Source: Acidobacteriota bacterium
GTDB taxonomy: Bacteria; Acidobacteriota; Terriglobia; Terriglobales; Acidobacteriaceae
DNA: 64,000 nucleotides
Reading direction: 5' to 3'
Assembly: GCA_018268895.1 (NCBI GenBank)
Contig: JAFDVP010000007.1
Location: 124,001 to 188,000 of the forward strand
The notes under the pieces are model-generated. The model did not search any database and was not told the DNA's origin. It worked only from the letters and a program-made list of their open reading frames with translations. The stretch's first letter is position 1. Every line of letters starts with the position of its first letter. Shown piece by piece: positions 51,728-61,537 of this stretch. Position numbers and translations under genes: made by a program.

Positions 51728-52558
51728 TTACTGGGGCGGCGGGCTGTCGCCGACATCGGTGATGATGTGCGAGCTGACGGTGAGCTTATGATAGTTGCTG
51801 TAGGTTGCCGTGAAGGACCAGACGATGGGGTCGCTGTTGGCCACGGCCTTTGAGGTGATCGTCTTCGGCATCCAGAACTGGCGGAAATCGAAGGTGACCG
51901 GTGCATAGTCGACCGACCATGTCCAGAAGGTGCGGACGTCGTGGTTGTCCTTGTGGTTGGGGATGGCCATCTCAATGCGCAGGACGTGGAGACCGGCGGG
52001 GTCGAACCAGGCGCGGCCCGACTGCTTCTCCGGGCCGGGGCAGCTCTCGTCGCCGAGCATGTCGGGCTTGATGACGTAGCTGATGACGATGGCGGGCGCG
52101 TGATTCAGCTCCCCGGAGGGCTCGAGCGTATAGTCCAGGCAACGCGACATCTCCAGCGAGACGACGCTGAGGCCGGTGCTGAAGGCTCCGGTAAAGATGG
52201 CCGGGCCCTGAATGTCGCTTCCCTTCGCGGCCTTTTTGTTGACGGTCTTGATCTCGCGCGTCTCTGTCAGGGTATGCGGCTCTCCGATGGCGGCGGCGGA
52301 GCGGCGCAGCCGGAAGATGGAGTCGGTCGTCGTCTTGATGTCGCGCGCGCCCTCCTGCTGCAACACGGAGACGACGTGCTCTTCGGCGAAGAAGTTGGGG
52401 ACGTTGCTCTCGTAGTCCCACAGGTTCTGCTGCAGGCGGATGAGGATCTCATGCAGCGAAGGCGCGGGAGCGGCGGAGTTGACCGCATGCTGTTGCGCGA
52501 AGCACGCGATGGGCACAAAGACTGCGTAAAGAATGACGCTGACGAGACGAGACCGCAC
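51728..52558 (-). CDS. Secreted protein, upstream member of the tandem paralogue pair
   Basis: The 276-residue product has a signal peptide ([21 protein letters not shown]) and the same architecture as the next gene: [63 protein letters not shown] and [24 protein letters not shown] at 52558 with GGGGA upstream is the only start that directly precedes the signal peptide. Nucleotide identity with the paralogue is highest at the 3' end. No known family is recognised; the pair may be specific to this phylum. Confidence 0.8.
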   Translation of the reverse strand: MRSRLVSVILYAVFVPIACFAQQHAVNSAAPAPSLHEILIRLQQNLWDYESNVPNFFAEEHVVSVLQQEGARDIKTTTDSIFRLRRSAAAIGEPHTLTETREIKTVNKKAAKGSDIQGPAIFTGAFSTGLSVVSLEMSRCLDYTLEPSGELNHAPAIVISYVIKPDMLGDESCPGPEKQSGRAWFDPAGLHVLRIEMAIPNHKDNHDVRTFWTWSVDYAPVTFDFRQFWMPKTITSKAVANSDPIVWSFTATYSNYHKLTVSSHIITDVGDSPPPQ

Positions 52559-52635
52559 CGTTGTCCCCTGGGAATGCCTTGTGGTGCATTCTCGCACAGT
52601 CAACAAATCGGGTGCCTGTTGTACCAACTGCGGAC

Positions 52636-53709
<1,074 letters not shown>

Positions 53710-53893
53710 GGCAAATCCTTTAGGGTGTAGGGAATAGGGGGTAGAGAGTAGCGAGGATTTGGCGCAGCTAGGCGAAGTCGTGACGGGTGGGGGTCACGCC
53801 GGGGGAAGACACCGGAATTTCGGCTGCGAATCGCATCTCTATATAGATGTTACTCCCCTGCCATGCGATGCGGTGAGGAAATTAGCGGGTGCT

Positions 53894-53899
53894 TATACT
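53894..53899 (+). promoter_or_regulatory. Candidate -10 box of a leaderless transcript
   Basis: TATACT ends 6 bases before the ATG at 53906, with no ribosome site between. Confidence 0.4.
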
Positions 53900-53905
53900 G
53901 TGCCT

Positions 53906-54166
53906 ATGCTTCTGCATCACCAGCATAAAAGTTTGACTCAGCAGCCGTGGATAGTGGCTGTTGTGACGCTTTTGCTGCTGGTCGTTCTGCTGTCAGCCAT
54001 TAGCCATAGCCCGGTCGCGGTCTGCGGCATCGTTCTTGTCCCTATGTTTTTGTTCGCGCTGGTTGTGCTGCCTTCCTACGACGGCGAAGACGAGCGGGAA
54101 CGCGGCTGTGTCTTTGAAGACGGTTCGCCGTCGCTGTTTCGACGACCTCCTCCCTTTCTTACTTAA
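53906..54166 (+). CDS. Small two-helix membrane protein
   Basis: The 86-residue product starts MLLHHQHKSLTQQPW and has two adjacent hydrophobic helices (about 15-32 and 36-55), then an acidic tail (GEDERERGCVFEDGSP). Function unknown. The start is set by the TATACT box just upstream and by the first helix. Another short membrane gene follows 76 bases downstream on the same strand. Confidence 0.6.
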   Translation: MLLHHQHKSLTQQPWIVAVVTLLLLVVLLSAISHSPVAVCGIVLVPMFLFALVVLPSYDGEDERERGCVFEDGSPSLFRRPPPFLT

Positions 54167-54242
54167 GAGTTGCTGCGATCTGTCTTCACGTTCGTGATGG
54201 ACGCGTGAATCTGTCTTTGTCTTCCAACTCGGGAGGAGCCTT

Positions 54243-54569
54243 GTGCGTTTCGATCAGATTCTGGCCGTTTGGCTAGATGTTGTGATGTTGGTGTTCAGCA
54301 TAGTTTTTGTGTGGCAGCGATTGCGCTGGAGACGAAGACGGCAAGGTTTTCGTCCAAGCATTGCCTCTCTTGGAAATGCGTTGCATCAGCTACAGGTCAT
54401 CGCTGAACCGCAGATGCGATATGTGATCGAAGAGAAGCTGGATGAAGAGATGGAAGAAGAAGAGTCAGGCGGCCCTGACGATCCTGTACGGCACCTGCAT
54501 CGCCAGGCAGCGAAGATCCGTCGCGGTGACAGGGTAGACAGGATCACCGCACGTCTCGGAAGCAGATAA
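54243..54569 (+). CDS. Single-helix membrane protein with acidic cytoplasmic region
   Basis: The 108-residue product has one N-terminal helix (ILAVWLDVVMLVFSIVFVW), an Arg-rich stop-transfer (RLRWRRRRQ), a helical part and an acidic run (EEKLDEEMEEEES). No family is recognised. The GTG at 54243 has GGGAGGAG about 6 bases upstream, a strong ribosome site that decides the start. Confidence 0.7.
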   Translation: MRFDQILAVWLDVVMLVFSIVFVWQRLRWRRRRQGFRPSIASLGNALHQLQVIAEPQMRYVIEEKLDEEMEEEESGGPDDPVRHLHRQAAKIRRGDRVDRITARLGSR

Positions 54570-54574
54570 CATCT

Positions 54575-54705
54575 GGGTGCCCCATCTTCGACCGCGAAGC
54601 GGGCTAAGGTGGGTTTGCAGGATGAGGATTGAGTCAGAGACGGTTCGAGCTTCGCTCGAATGCCCACCTTAGGCGCGATGAGACCGCGCCGAAGAGGGGG
54701 CACCC
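54575..54705. repeat. 131-bp composite of the GGGTGCCCC family
   Basis: GGGTGCCCCATCTTCG (54575-54590) and CGAAGAGGGGGCACCC (54690-54705) are inverted with one mismatch. Inside lie a GCTAAGGTGGG/CCCACCTTAGGC pair and a GGTTCGAGCTTCGCTCGAA hairpin. It lies between convergent genes. Confidence 0.7.
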
Positions 54706-54722
54706 GGTGTGTGGCCGCACTT

Positions 54723-54756
54723 AAAAACCGATGCCCACCTTTGTGAGGTGGGCATC
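54723..54756 (-). terminator. Rho-independent terminator of the PEP-CTERM gene
   Basis: An 11-bp perfect stem (GATGCCCACCT at 54730-54740 with 54746-54756), TTGTG loop, followed on the minus strand by GGTTTTTAA. It lies 29 bases past the stop codon. Confidence 0.88.
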
Positions 54757-54785
54757 CTTAGAATTGTTTGCTGCGACGATGTTTT

Positions 54786-55328
54786 TTACGCCATCAGCTT
54801 TCTGCGGGCGGCGCCGGCGAAGCCAAGCAGGCCTGTGCCGAGGAGCAGCAGGGTGCCGGGTTCGGGGGTGGCGGCCGAGGCGGGGCTGACTGCCAGTTCG
54901 GCGCGGCCCTGGATGCTATCCGGCGAGAAGACGTAGAAGCCGAACTTGTCGCCCGCAGCCAGGCTGAGGGTCAGGACGCCGCTGGTGTCGAGCTGGAACT
55001 GGATATCAGAGTTCGTGCTCAGCTGGTGATAGACGCCGTTCAGGACGTAGCCGGCCGGGTCCCAGACGGAGCCGCAGCAGTCGAAGGTGGAGTATGCCCA
55101 GTTGAAGCTCACGGTCTCAGCAGCCGAAACGGTCGTGCTGTAGACCGCATAATTGTTCTGAGCGCCGTTGTCGGAGCCCCACAGTTGGAACGTAGGCGCC
55201 GAACCGACGACGTAGCCGTCGCCGCCGTTGCTGTTCGTAAGGGCGTAGGTATCGCCAAATGCGACTCCGGAAACACCCAAAGCCAGGGATGCCGCAAGGC
55301 ACAGTCTAGTCACCGCTCGCAAGTTCAT
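54786..55328 (-). CDS. PEP-CTERM sorting-domain secreted protein
   Basis: The 180-residue product has a signal peptide (LCLAASLALGVSGVAFG), a Gly/Ser/Asn-rich beta domain with FNWAYSTFDCCGSVWDPAG, and a C-terminal PEP-CTERM tail: TPEPGTLLLLGTGLLGFAG then ARRK. The tail directs the protein to exosortase, which cuts at the PEP motif; exosortase itself is not in the window. Such proteins are tied to exopolysaccharide and floc formation. GGAG precedes the ATG. An upstream hairpin and a possible sigma-54 site suggest regulated expression. Confidence 0.92.
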   Translation of the reverse strand: MNLRAVTRLCLAASLALGVSGVAFGDTYALTNSNGGDGYVVGSAPTFQLWGSDNGAQNNYAVYSTTVSAAETVSFNWAYSTFDCCGSVWDPAGYVLNGVYHQLSTNSDIQFQLDTSGVLTLSLAAGDKFGFYVFSPDSIQGRAELAVSPASAATPEPGTLLLLGTGLLGFAGAARRKLMA

Positions 55329-55374
55329 GAGAACACTCCTCTATTTTTTGACTTAAGGCCTGAGCCTTAGCTGA

Positions 55375-55392
55375 TGCATGTGGAGTACCAAA
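55375..55392 (-). promoter_or_regulatory. Possible sigma-54 promoter of the PEP-CTERM gene
   Basis: Minus-strand TTTGGTACTCCACATGCA has GG and GC dinucleotides separated by exactly 10 bases, as in the TGGCACN5TTGC consensus, with partial agreement elsewhere. Transcription would start near 55364, upstream of a CTAAGGC/GCCTTAAG hairpin in the leader. Confidence 0.4.
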
Positions 55393-55484
55393 GGCAGGTG
55401 CTTGAACAAGAGTCACTTACGAGCGAGCTTCAGCAGCAAAGCGCAAATTTTTGCATAGAGCGGTGGAAGTATTTCTCTTGCGGC

Positions 55485-56543
55485 CTAAGCCGGTGCAGGA
55501 GGCAGCCACGCGCTGGGGGTGGAGTGCGAGATGGCGGTCTCCTCCTCGTTCATGTCGGCTGCGACATCGCTGAAGAGCGGCGTCGAAAGATAGCGCTCGC
55601 CAGTGTCGGGCAGCATGCAGAGGATGGTCGAGCCTTTGGGGGCCTTTTCGGCGATCTTGATGGCCCCGGCGAAGGTTGCCCCTGAGCTGATGCCGACGAA
55701 GATGCCCTCCTTGCGGGCGAGTTCTTTGCTCCACTTCAGCGCCTCGGCGTTCTCGACGGTCACGACCTGGTCGATCTTGTTTGCGGCGAGGGCGTCCTGC
55801 GTCAGCTTGGGGATGAAGTCGGGGCTCCAGCCCTGCTGCGGATGCGGTTTCCAGGAGGGGTGGCTGCCCAGGGGTTCGCCCGCGGCGTCGCTCTGCTGCG
55901 GGATGCCGCTGGAGACCATGGGCGCGTCGGCGGGTTCGCAGACGACGACCTTTGTTTCGGGGCTCTCCTTTGCGAGCACGCGGGCGACGCCTTTGAGTGT
56001 GCCTCCGGTGCCGAAGCCGGTGACCCAGTAGTCGAGCCGCTGGCCTTTGAAGTCGTCGAGGATCTCGACGGCGGTGGTCCTGGAGTGGAAGTCGGGGTTG
56101 GCCTCGTTGGTGAACTGACGGGTGAGGAACCAGCCGTGTTTTTCGGCAAGCTCGGCGGCCTTGGCAGCCATGCCGGTGCCGCGCACGGCGCTGGGGGTGA
56201 GGATGACCTTCGCGCCGAGGAAGCGCATCAGGCGCCGCCGTTCGATGGAGAAGGTGTCGGCCATCACGAGGACGAGCGGGTAACCCTTTTGCGCACAGAC
56301 CATGGCGAGACCGATGCCCGTGTTTCCGCTGGTGGCCTCGATGACGGTCATGCCGGGCTTCAGCCTGCCGGTGCGCTCGGCGTCTTCGATCACGCCGACG
56401 GCGAGCCGGTCTTTGACGGAGCCGAGAGGATTGAAGGCCTCGACCTTGACGTAGAGATTCACGCCTTCCGGCGCAAGGCGGTTGATGCGGACTGCCGGTG
56501 TATGGCCGACGGTCTCAAGGATGTTTGCATAGAGATGTCCCAC
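55485..56543 (-). CDS. cysK: Cysteine synthase A (O-acetylserine sulfhydrylase)
   Basis: PLP enzyme that makes cysteine from O-acetylserine and sulfide. The 352-residue protein binds PLP at Lys44 (FNPLGSVKDRLAVG) and has the substrate loop EATSGNTGIGLA and the phosphate-binding GFGTGGTLKGV. The family is usually about 310 residues; here an insertion (around GEPLGSHPSWKPHPQQG) and a C-terminal tail (EEETAISHSTPSAWLPPAPA) add length. The GTG at 56543, with AGGAG 7 bases upstream, is the family-consistent start. It is divergent from the glycosyltransferase gene. A serine acetyltransferase gene is not present in the window. Confidence 0.93.
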   Translation of the reverse strand: MGHLYANILETVGHTPAVRINRLAPEGVNLYVKVEAFNPLGSVKDRLAVGVIEDAERTGRLKPGMTVIEATSGNTGIGLAMVCAQKGYPLVLVMADTFSIERRRLMRFLGAKVILTPSAVRGTGMAAKAAELAEKHGWFLTRQFTNEANPDFHSRTTAVEILDDFKGQRLDYWVTGFGTGGTLKGVARVLAKESPETKVVVCEPADAPMVSSGIPQQSDAAGEPLGSHPSWKPHPQQGWSPDFIPKLTQDALAANKIDQVVTVENAEALKWSKELARKEGIFVGISSGATFAGAIKIAEKAPKGSTILCMLPDTGERYLSTPLFSDVAADMNEEETAISHSTPSAWLPPAPA

Positions 56544-56795
56544 TCGTGACTCCTGTGATTGAGATGGAGGCCCGTGCGCTTCTGAGGTCAGGGAAGATTC
56601 TAGATGGAGCGACGAGTTTGTGCATCCATTGGAGATGGGTTCGCAAGAGGCATGGCGATCTTGGCGCGGAGGGTTCGATCTGATGAATGCGCGAGAATCC
56701 ATGGCGCAGAGAGAACCCACACGTGGCGACAAGACCTCCAGAGATCCGCAGGCCGACAAGCCGGTGGAGTGAGCGATGCGGCATCGTGCGGTAGC

Positions 56796-58022
56796 ATGTT
56801 GGCAGTGAGACTCCCCGTCCGCATCGCGTATCTTGTCAGTCATCCCATCCAATATCAGGTGCCCCTGCTGAGGAGGATCGCGCAGGAACCGGATATCGAT
56901 CTGACCGTGTTCTACGGCTCCGATTTTTCCGTTCGCGGTTATAAAGACGACGGCTTCGGCGTCGACCTGAAGTGGGACCTTCCGCTGCTGGGCGGCTACA
57001 AGCACGAGTTTCTTCCGGTCCTTCGCGATATCGGCACACAGACGGTGACTGCTCCGCTGAATCGGGGATTTCTTCGACGCCTCAAGGGCCGCAATGGAGA
57101 GCCGCCATTCGACCTGCTGTGGGTTCATGGCTACGCCATGGTGAACTCGATGGCGGCGATGCTGGCGGCGAAGGCGCTGGGGATTCCGGTGCTGATGCGG
57201 TCGGACTCGACGATGATCGACCGCTCTCGATCGGAGATGAAGCTGGCGGCGAAGCGGCTGTTCTTTCTTGGCCTGCGTCAGTTGATCGATGGCGTGTTGA
57301 CGGTGGGCACGCTCAACGATGCTTACTGGCAACATGCTGTTGGAGACTCGGTGCCGCGGTTTCTGATGCCCTATGCGGTCGATAATGCCTACTTTCAAAG
57401 CAGAAGCGAAGAGGCTGCTCCGCGACGCGCGGAGCTGATGGCCGAGTGGGGGATCGAGCCGGGAAGGCCGGTCATTCTGTTCGCCTCGAAGCTGCAGCAG
57501 CGCAAGCACGCGGATCATCTGCTGGAAGCCTACAGGCTGCTTCTTGCTCGCACCGGCAAGCGGCCTTATCTGCTGATTGTGGGCGATGGCGAGACGCGCG
57601 AAATGCTGGAGCGCGAGGCAGAGGGGCTTGCCGATGTGAGGTTCTGCGGCTTCCGCAACCAGTCGGAGCTGCCGCGCTACTTCGATCTTGCGACGGTCTT
57701 CGTGCTGCCCGCGCGCCACGAGCCCTGGGGGTTGATTGTGAACGAGGCGATGAATGCGCAGCGTCCGGTGATCGTGAGCAGCGATGTCGGCGCGCATCCC
57801 GATCTTGTGACTGACGGGGTGGAGGGCTATGTGTATCCGGTTGGCGATATTGAGGCGCTGGCAACGGCGCTGCATCGTGTGATCGACACGCCCGGAGAGG
57901 CCGAGCGCATGGGCCGCGCCGCGTTTGAGCGCATCAACGAATGGGACTTCGAGAGAGATATTGCTGCTCTGCGGAGAGCCATTGCGAAGCTGACGGGGAA
58001 GATCTCGTCTCCGGAAGAGTAA
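56796..58022 (+). CDS. Glycosyltransferase, GT4-like (GT-B fold)
   Basis: The 408-residue cytosolic enzyme has an N-terminal Rossmann domain (RIAYLVSHPIQYQVPLLRRI) and a C-terminal donor-binding domain (VILFASKLQQRKHADHLLEA; LIVGDGETREMLE; VLPARHEPWGLIVNEAMNAQ). The E-x7-E pattern in HEPWGLIVNEA is the GT4 signature. It probably adds a sugar in exopolysaccharide or lipid synthesis; donor and acceptor are unknown. The start may be the ATG at 56796 or the GTG three codons later. The stop codon directly abuts that of the convergent next gene. Confidence 0.88.
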   Translation: MLAVRLPVRIAYLVSHPIQYQVPLLRRIAQEPDIDLTVFYGSDFSVRGYKDDGFGVDLKWDLPLLGGYKHEFLPVLRDIGTQTVTAPLNRGFLRRLKGRNGEPPFDLLWVHGYAMVNSMAAMLAAKALGIPVLMRSDSTMIDRSRSEMKLAAKRLFFLGLRQLIDGVLTVGTLNDAYWQHAVGDSVPRFLMPYAVDNAYFQSRSEEAAPRRAELMAEWGIEPGRPVILFASKLQQRKHADHLLEAYRLLLARTGKRPYLLIVGDGETREMLEREAEGLADVRFCGFRNQSELPRYFDLATVFVLPARHEPWGLIVNEAMNAQRPVIVSSDVGAHPDLVTDGVEGYVYPVGDIEALATALHRVIDTPGEAERMGRAAFERINEWDFERDIAALRRAIAKLTGKISSPEE

Positions 58023-58352
58023 TTACTGCAAGATGCCGGACAGGTTGAAGTCCCGCGTTTTGCCATCGGGGAGAAGAAACGTATAGGTGCGGTTGATGTC
58101 GTATCCGTTTTTGCTCGTCTCAGTGAGCTTTGCCTTGTAATCGCCCAGTGCGAGAACGCCTTCACTCAGAGCTTCCAGCTCATATTTGTATCCGTCGATA
58201 ACGACCGTAATCTGCTGATAGCCACGGACGGGATTCGGATAATAACGCGTCTTCGATTCGACGACGTGAACATTGACGTTGTAATCCGATGGATTTGGGG
58301 CGGCGATGGCGAACGAGGTGCAGAGCAGCATGATGCAGAGCAGGGTTCTCAT
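58023..58352 (-). CDS. Small secreted protein, unknown function
   Basis: The 109-residue product has a signal peptide (LLCIMLLCTSFAIAAPN) and a short beta-rich domain (ITVVIDGYKYELEALSEGVL; INRTYTFLLPDGKTRDFNLS). I do not recognise a family. It is transcribed toward the glycosyltransferase, and the two stop codons touch (TAA followed by TTA on the plus strand), so no terminator lies between them. Confidence 0.75.
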   Translation of the reverse strand: MRTLLCIMLLCTSFAIAAPNPSDYNVNVHVVESKTRYYPNPVRGYQQITVVIDGYKYELEALSEGVLALGDYKAKLTETSKNGYDINRTYTFLLPDGKTRDFNLSGILQ

Positions 58353-58441
58353 GGTCTATACACTTAGCACATGATCCTGGGGGTTCCAATGGAAATGGCC
58401 TGCTGTTGAAACAATCCTGCAACTGGAGGCATCTTATTGCC

Positions 58442-59476
58442 ATGGAATACAGACAGCTTGGTAAATCGGGACTGAAGGTGCCGGAGCTTTGCTTCGGCGC
58501 GGGCACGCTGGGTGCGAACAACGAGTTCTTCAAGGCGTGGTCGGAGACGACGCAGAACGAGGCTGACCGCATCATCGGCATCTGTATGGATGCGGGGCTG
58601 AACTTCTTCGACACCGCCGACGTGTACTCGAACGGATCGAGCGAAGAGGCTCTGGGCAAGGCGCTCAAGGCGTATAAGCGCGAGGATGTGCTGATCTCGA
58701 CCAAGACGACGTTTCGTTTCGGCGAGGGGCCAAACAATGTTGGTTCCAGCAGGTATCACATCGTGCAGCAGCTTGAAGGAAGCCTGAAGCGGCTGGGCAC
58801 GGACTACATCGACGTCTATCACATGCACGCCTTCGACGCGACGACGCCCGTCGACGAGACGCTGAACACGCTGGACAAATTTGTGCGCGAGGGCAAGGTT
58901 CGCTACATCGCGTGCTCGAACTTCTCGGGCTGGCATCTGATGAAGTCGTTGAGCGTGAGCGAGCGCTACGGCTGGGCGAAGTATGTGGGGCACCAGGTGT
59001 ACTACTCGCTGATTGGCCGCGACTATGAGTGGGAGCTGATGCCGCTGGCGCTCGACCAGGGCGTGGGCGCGCTGGTGTGGTCGCCGCTGGGATGGGGCCG
59101 CCTGACGGGAAAGATTCGCCGCGGACAACCGCTGCCGAAGGACAGTCGTTTGCAGACCAAGGTCGTTCTCGACAGCGGACCGCGGCCCGATGACGAGTAT
59201 GTTTACAAGGTGGTCGATGCAATCGACGAGGTGGCGAAGGAGACAGGCAAGACGGTGCCGCAGATCGCGCTGAACTGGCTGCTCGGTCGGCCGACGGTCT
59301 CGACGTTGATCATCGGCGCGCGCAACGAGGAGCAGTTGAGGGCGAATCTTGCATCGGTGGGCTGGAAGCTGACGCCGGAGCAGGTAGCGAAGCTGGATGC
59401 AGCGAGCGCCCTGCCGCGCGCGTATCCGTACTGGCACCAGGAGCAGTTCACGGAGCGCAACCCGCTGCCGGTGTAA
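58442..59476 (+). CDS. Aldo/keto reductase
   Basis: The 344-residue NADPH-dependent TIM-barrel enzyme has the catalytic tetrad readable as Asp57 and Tyr62 (FFDTADVYSNG), Lys88 (LISTKTTF) and His129 (IDVYHMHAFD). Start MEYRQLGKSGLKVPELCFGAG is typical of the family. The C-terminal cofactor segment is TLIIGARNEEQLRANLASVG. It would reduce an aldehyde or ketone; the substrate is unknown. It is monocistronic with its own terminator. Confidence 0.93.
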   Translation: MEYRQLGKSGLKVPELCFGAGTLGANNEFFKAWSETTQNEADRIIGICMDAGLNFFDTADVYSNGSSEEALGKALKAYKREDVLISTKTTFRFGEGPNNVGSSRYHIVQQLEGSLKRLGTDYIDVYHMHAFDATTPVDETLNTLDKFVREGKVRYIACSNFSGWHLMKSLSVSERYGWAKYVGHQVYYSLIGRDYEWELMPLALDQGVGALVWSPLGWGRLTGKIRRGQPLPKDSRLQTKVVLDSGPRPDDEYVYKVVDAIDEVAKETGKTVPQIALNWLLGRPTVSTLIIGARNEEQLRANLASVGWKLTPEQVAKLDAASALPRAYPYWHQEQFTERNPLPV

Positions 59477-59501
59477 GCCCAATACCGTGCAGCGACTTAA
59501 G

Positions 59502-59534
59502 AGGGCGAGGCCGGGAGGCTTCGCCCTTTTTCTT
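59502..59534 (+). terminator. Rho-independent terminator of the aldo/keto reductase gene
   Basis: An 11-bp stem (AGGGCGAGGCC at 59502-59512 with 59517-59527, one G-T pair) and GGGA loop is followed by TTTTCTT, 25 bases past the stop. Confidence 0.88.
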
Positions 59535-59666
59535 GCGCATCACCTTTACGTCTTCTTTATGACTTTCTGACGGTTTCGTTATCGCAGGCTTCCTACGATG
59601 AAGCCTGTACGACCTGCGTCGCGGCCAGGAGGCTGCGCGCATGTTCGCGAGGGAGCGAGAGATACC

Positions 59667-61319
59667 GTGAAGAGCCAGAGAATCTGTAATGTTGCAGTGC
59701 GTTTTTTAGGGGCGTCCCTTTTAGCCGGCGTGTTCGTGAATGGCGCGCACAGTGTTGCGCAGGGGAGTGAGACCGCTCCGTCTGCGGTCAGCAATACGGT
59801 GAGTGACGACCAGCGAATCGACATGCTTCAGCAGAGGCTTGAGGAGATTCAGAAGGAGCTGCTTGCGCTGAAGCAGGCACGCGCGAAGGAAAAGGCGCAG
59901 CAAGTTCCTGGATCGACACAGGCGAAGCCAGAGGCAGCACAGGGATTGGTGTCGTCGTCCTCGTCGTCGGCCAGCGATGCGGCTGAGCGCGCGGCTGTTG
60001 TTGCTCCCCAGCGTTCGATGCCGCCTCCTCCGGTAAAGTCAAGCGCCAACGATCCACACTCGGAGCCGTTCGCCTTTGCGGACTTCACCTGGCTGAACGG
60101 CAACGCGCGCACCAAGGACACGCCATACGCGACGAAGTTCTTCACGCCGGAGATTCGCTCCGACGTGAACTACACGTACGACTTCAATCATCCGCAGGAC
60201 AACACCATCAGCGGATCGAGCGAGGTCTTTCGAGCGAACGAGTTCCAGTTGACGCAGCTCGGCGTAGGCGGAGACTTCCACTACGACAACGTGCGCGCGC
60301 GGCTGATGACGCAGTTCGGCATGTACTCGCAGACCACGCCTCGCAACGACGCCTCGCCGGCGCGCGGACAGTGGAACCTGGCCGATGCGTATCGCTACGT
60401 CTCGGAGGCGTATGGCGGCTATCACTTCAATGTGCAGCACGGCATCAATGTCGACGCCGGAATCTTTATGTCGTATGTAGGTCTGTTCTCGTACTACCAG
60501 TTCGACAACTGGGCGTATCAGCCGTCGTATGTCTCGTCGAACACGCCGTGGTTCTTCAACGGACTGCGTGTGCAGTGGTTCCCGACGGCGAAGCTGAAGA
60601 TCGAGCCGTGGGTGACGAATGGATGGCAGTCGTATGGCCGCTTCAACAAACGGCCCGGCATCGGAGGGCAGATTCTTTATCGTCCGAACGGCAAGTGGTC
60701 CATTCTGGGCAACCAGTATGCTGTGGGCCGCGACACGCTGGGCGTAACGGGCCGCACGCGCTTTCACTCCGACGACAGCATCGAGTACAAGTACTACGAC
60801 CGTCCTCTGAGCCGCGTGAGCAAGGCGGCGATGACGCTGACCGGCGACATCGGGTGCGAGTCGGGTGGCGGGGTAAGCTGCTTCGGCAACGGCAAGAACG
60901 GCCCGAAGCAGAGCTTCCTCGGCTTTATGATCTATAACCGTCTGTGGTTCGATCGCGACCGTTACGCCGTCACTGTCGGCGGAGGACGCATCAATAATCC
61001 GGGACGTTATCTTGTGCTGCTGCCGCCGATCAATGGTGCGACGGCTACTTCTGGCACGCCATACTTCACGCAGAACCCGGGAGATCCGTTCAAGGCGTGG
61101 GACATCTCGGTGACGGGAGACTGGATGCCGAGTCAGTACTTCACCTACAGGCTGGAGTACAACCACCGCGCGGCGAACGTTCCCTACTTCAGCGGGCCGG
61201 GAGGCGTAACACCTCCGGGAGGGAACACGGGCGCAGCCGGTTCGACAGTGCCAGGCTGGTCGCCTGATCTTCGCAAGAGCGAAGACCGCGTGACGGCGGC
61301 GATTCTGGTGAAGTTCTAG
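59667..61319 (+). CDS. Outer-membrane porin, BBP2/OmpL-like, with N-terminal coiled coil
   Basis: The 550-residue product has a signal peptide (VAVRFLGASLLAGVFVNGAHS), a short coiled coil (RIDMLQQRLEEIQKELLALK), a Pro/Ser-rich linker, and a beta-barrel with alternating aromatic strands ending TAAILVKF. Coiled coil plus barrel is the plan of periplasm-anchored trimeric porins, and the barrel resembles the putative beta-barrel porin-2 group. I prefer the GTG at 59667, with GAGAG 7 bases upstream, over the ATG at 59598, because it opens the signal peptide. A second porin gene follows in the same direction. The solute is unknown. Confidence 0.85.
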   Translation: MKSQRICNVAVRFLGASLLAGVFVNGAHSVAQGSETAPSAVSNTVSDDQRIDMLQQRLEEIQKELLALKQARAKEKAQQVPGSTQAKPEAAQGLVSSSSSSASDAAERAAVVAPQRSMPPPPVKSSANDPHSEPFAFADFTWLNGNARTKDTPYATKFFTPEIRSDVNYTYDFNHPQDNTISGSSEVFRANEFQLTQLGVGGDFHYDNVRARLMTQFGMYSQTTPRNDASPARGQWNLADAYRYVSEAYGGYHFNVQHGINVDAGIFMSYVGLFSYYQFDNWAYQPSYVSSNTPWFFNGLRVQWFPTAKLKIEPWVTNGWQSYGRFNKRPGIGGQILYRPNGKWSILGNQYAVGRDTLGVTGRTRFHSDDSIEYKYYDRPLSRVSKAAMTLTGDIGCESGGGVSCFGNGKNGPKQSFLGFMIYNRLWFDRDRYAVTVGGGRINNPGRYLVLLPPINGATATSGTPYFTQNPGDPFKAWDISVTGDWMPSQYFTYRLEYNHRAANVPYFSGPGGVTPPGGNTGAAGSTVPGWSPDLRKSEDRVTAAILVKF

Positions 61320-61339
61320 CCGCCTTGCAGAACGTATGC

Positions 61340-61369
61340 AAAAAGGAAGCAGGCAGAGTGCCTGCTTCC
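61340..61369. terminator. Hairpin between the two porin genes
   Basis: An 11-bp perfect stem (GGAAGCAGGCA at 61345-61355 with 61359-61369) with GAG loop. Its T-run is on the minus strand, so for the plus-strand porin it may attenuate or protect mRNA rather than terminate. Confidence 0.55.
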
Positions 61370-61537
61370 GCAGCGAGGGAACTTCTCAGAGATCTCTACA
61401 GACGTCTATACAAATATCTTCTTCAGTTTCATGCTGTTGCATTCAATCCCCATAATGTTAGACTTTCTCCGTTCTGTGTAACCCGCGTTCCGCCGCAGGA
61501 ACGCTCGAAGGGTCACAGGTCCACGGAGAGAACCCAT

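Noticed and set aside
54640..54665. GGTTCGAGCTTCGCTCGAA segments considered as tRNA T-arms
   Set aside because: They are simple hairpins that recur as repeat modules (20979, 45263, 49030) without anticodon or acceptor stems around them.
56544..57875. Long upstream extension of the cysK frame across the glycosyltransferase gene
   Set aside because: The CysK fold begins at the GTG at 56543 with its own ribosome site; the extension is antisense to conserved GT4 motifs.
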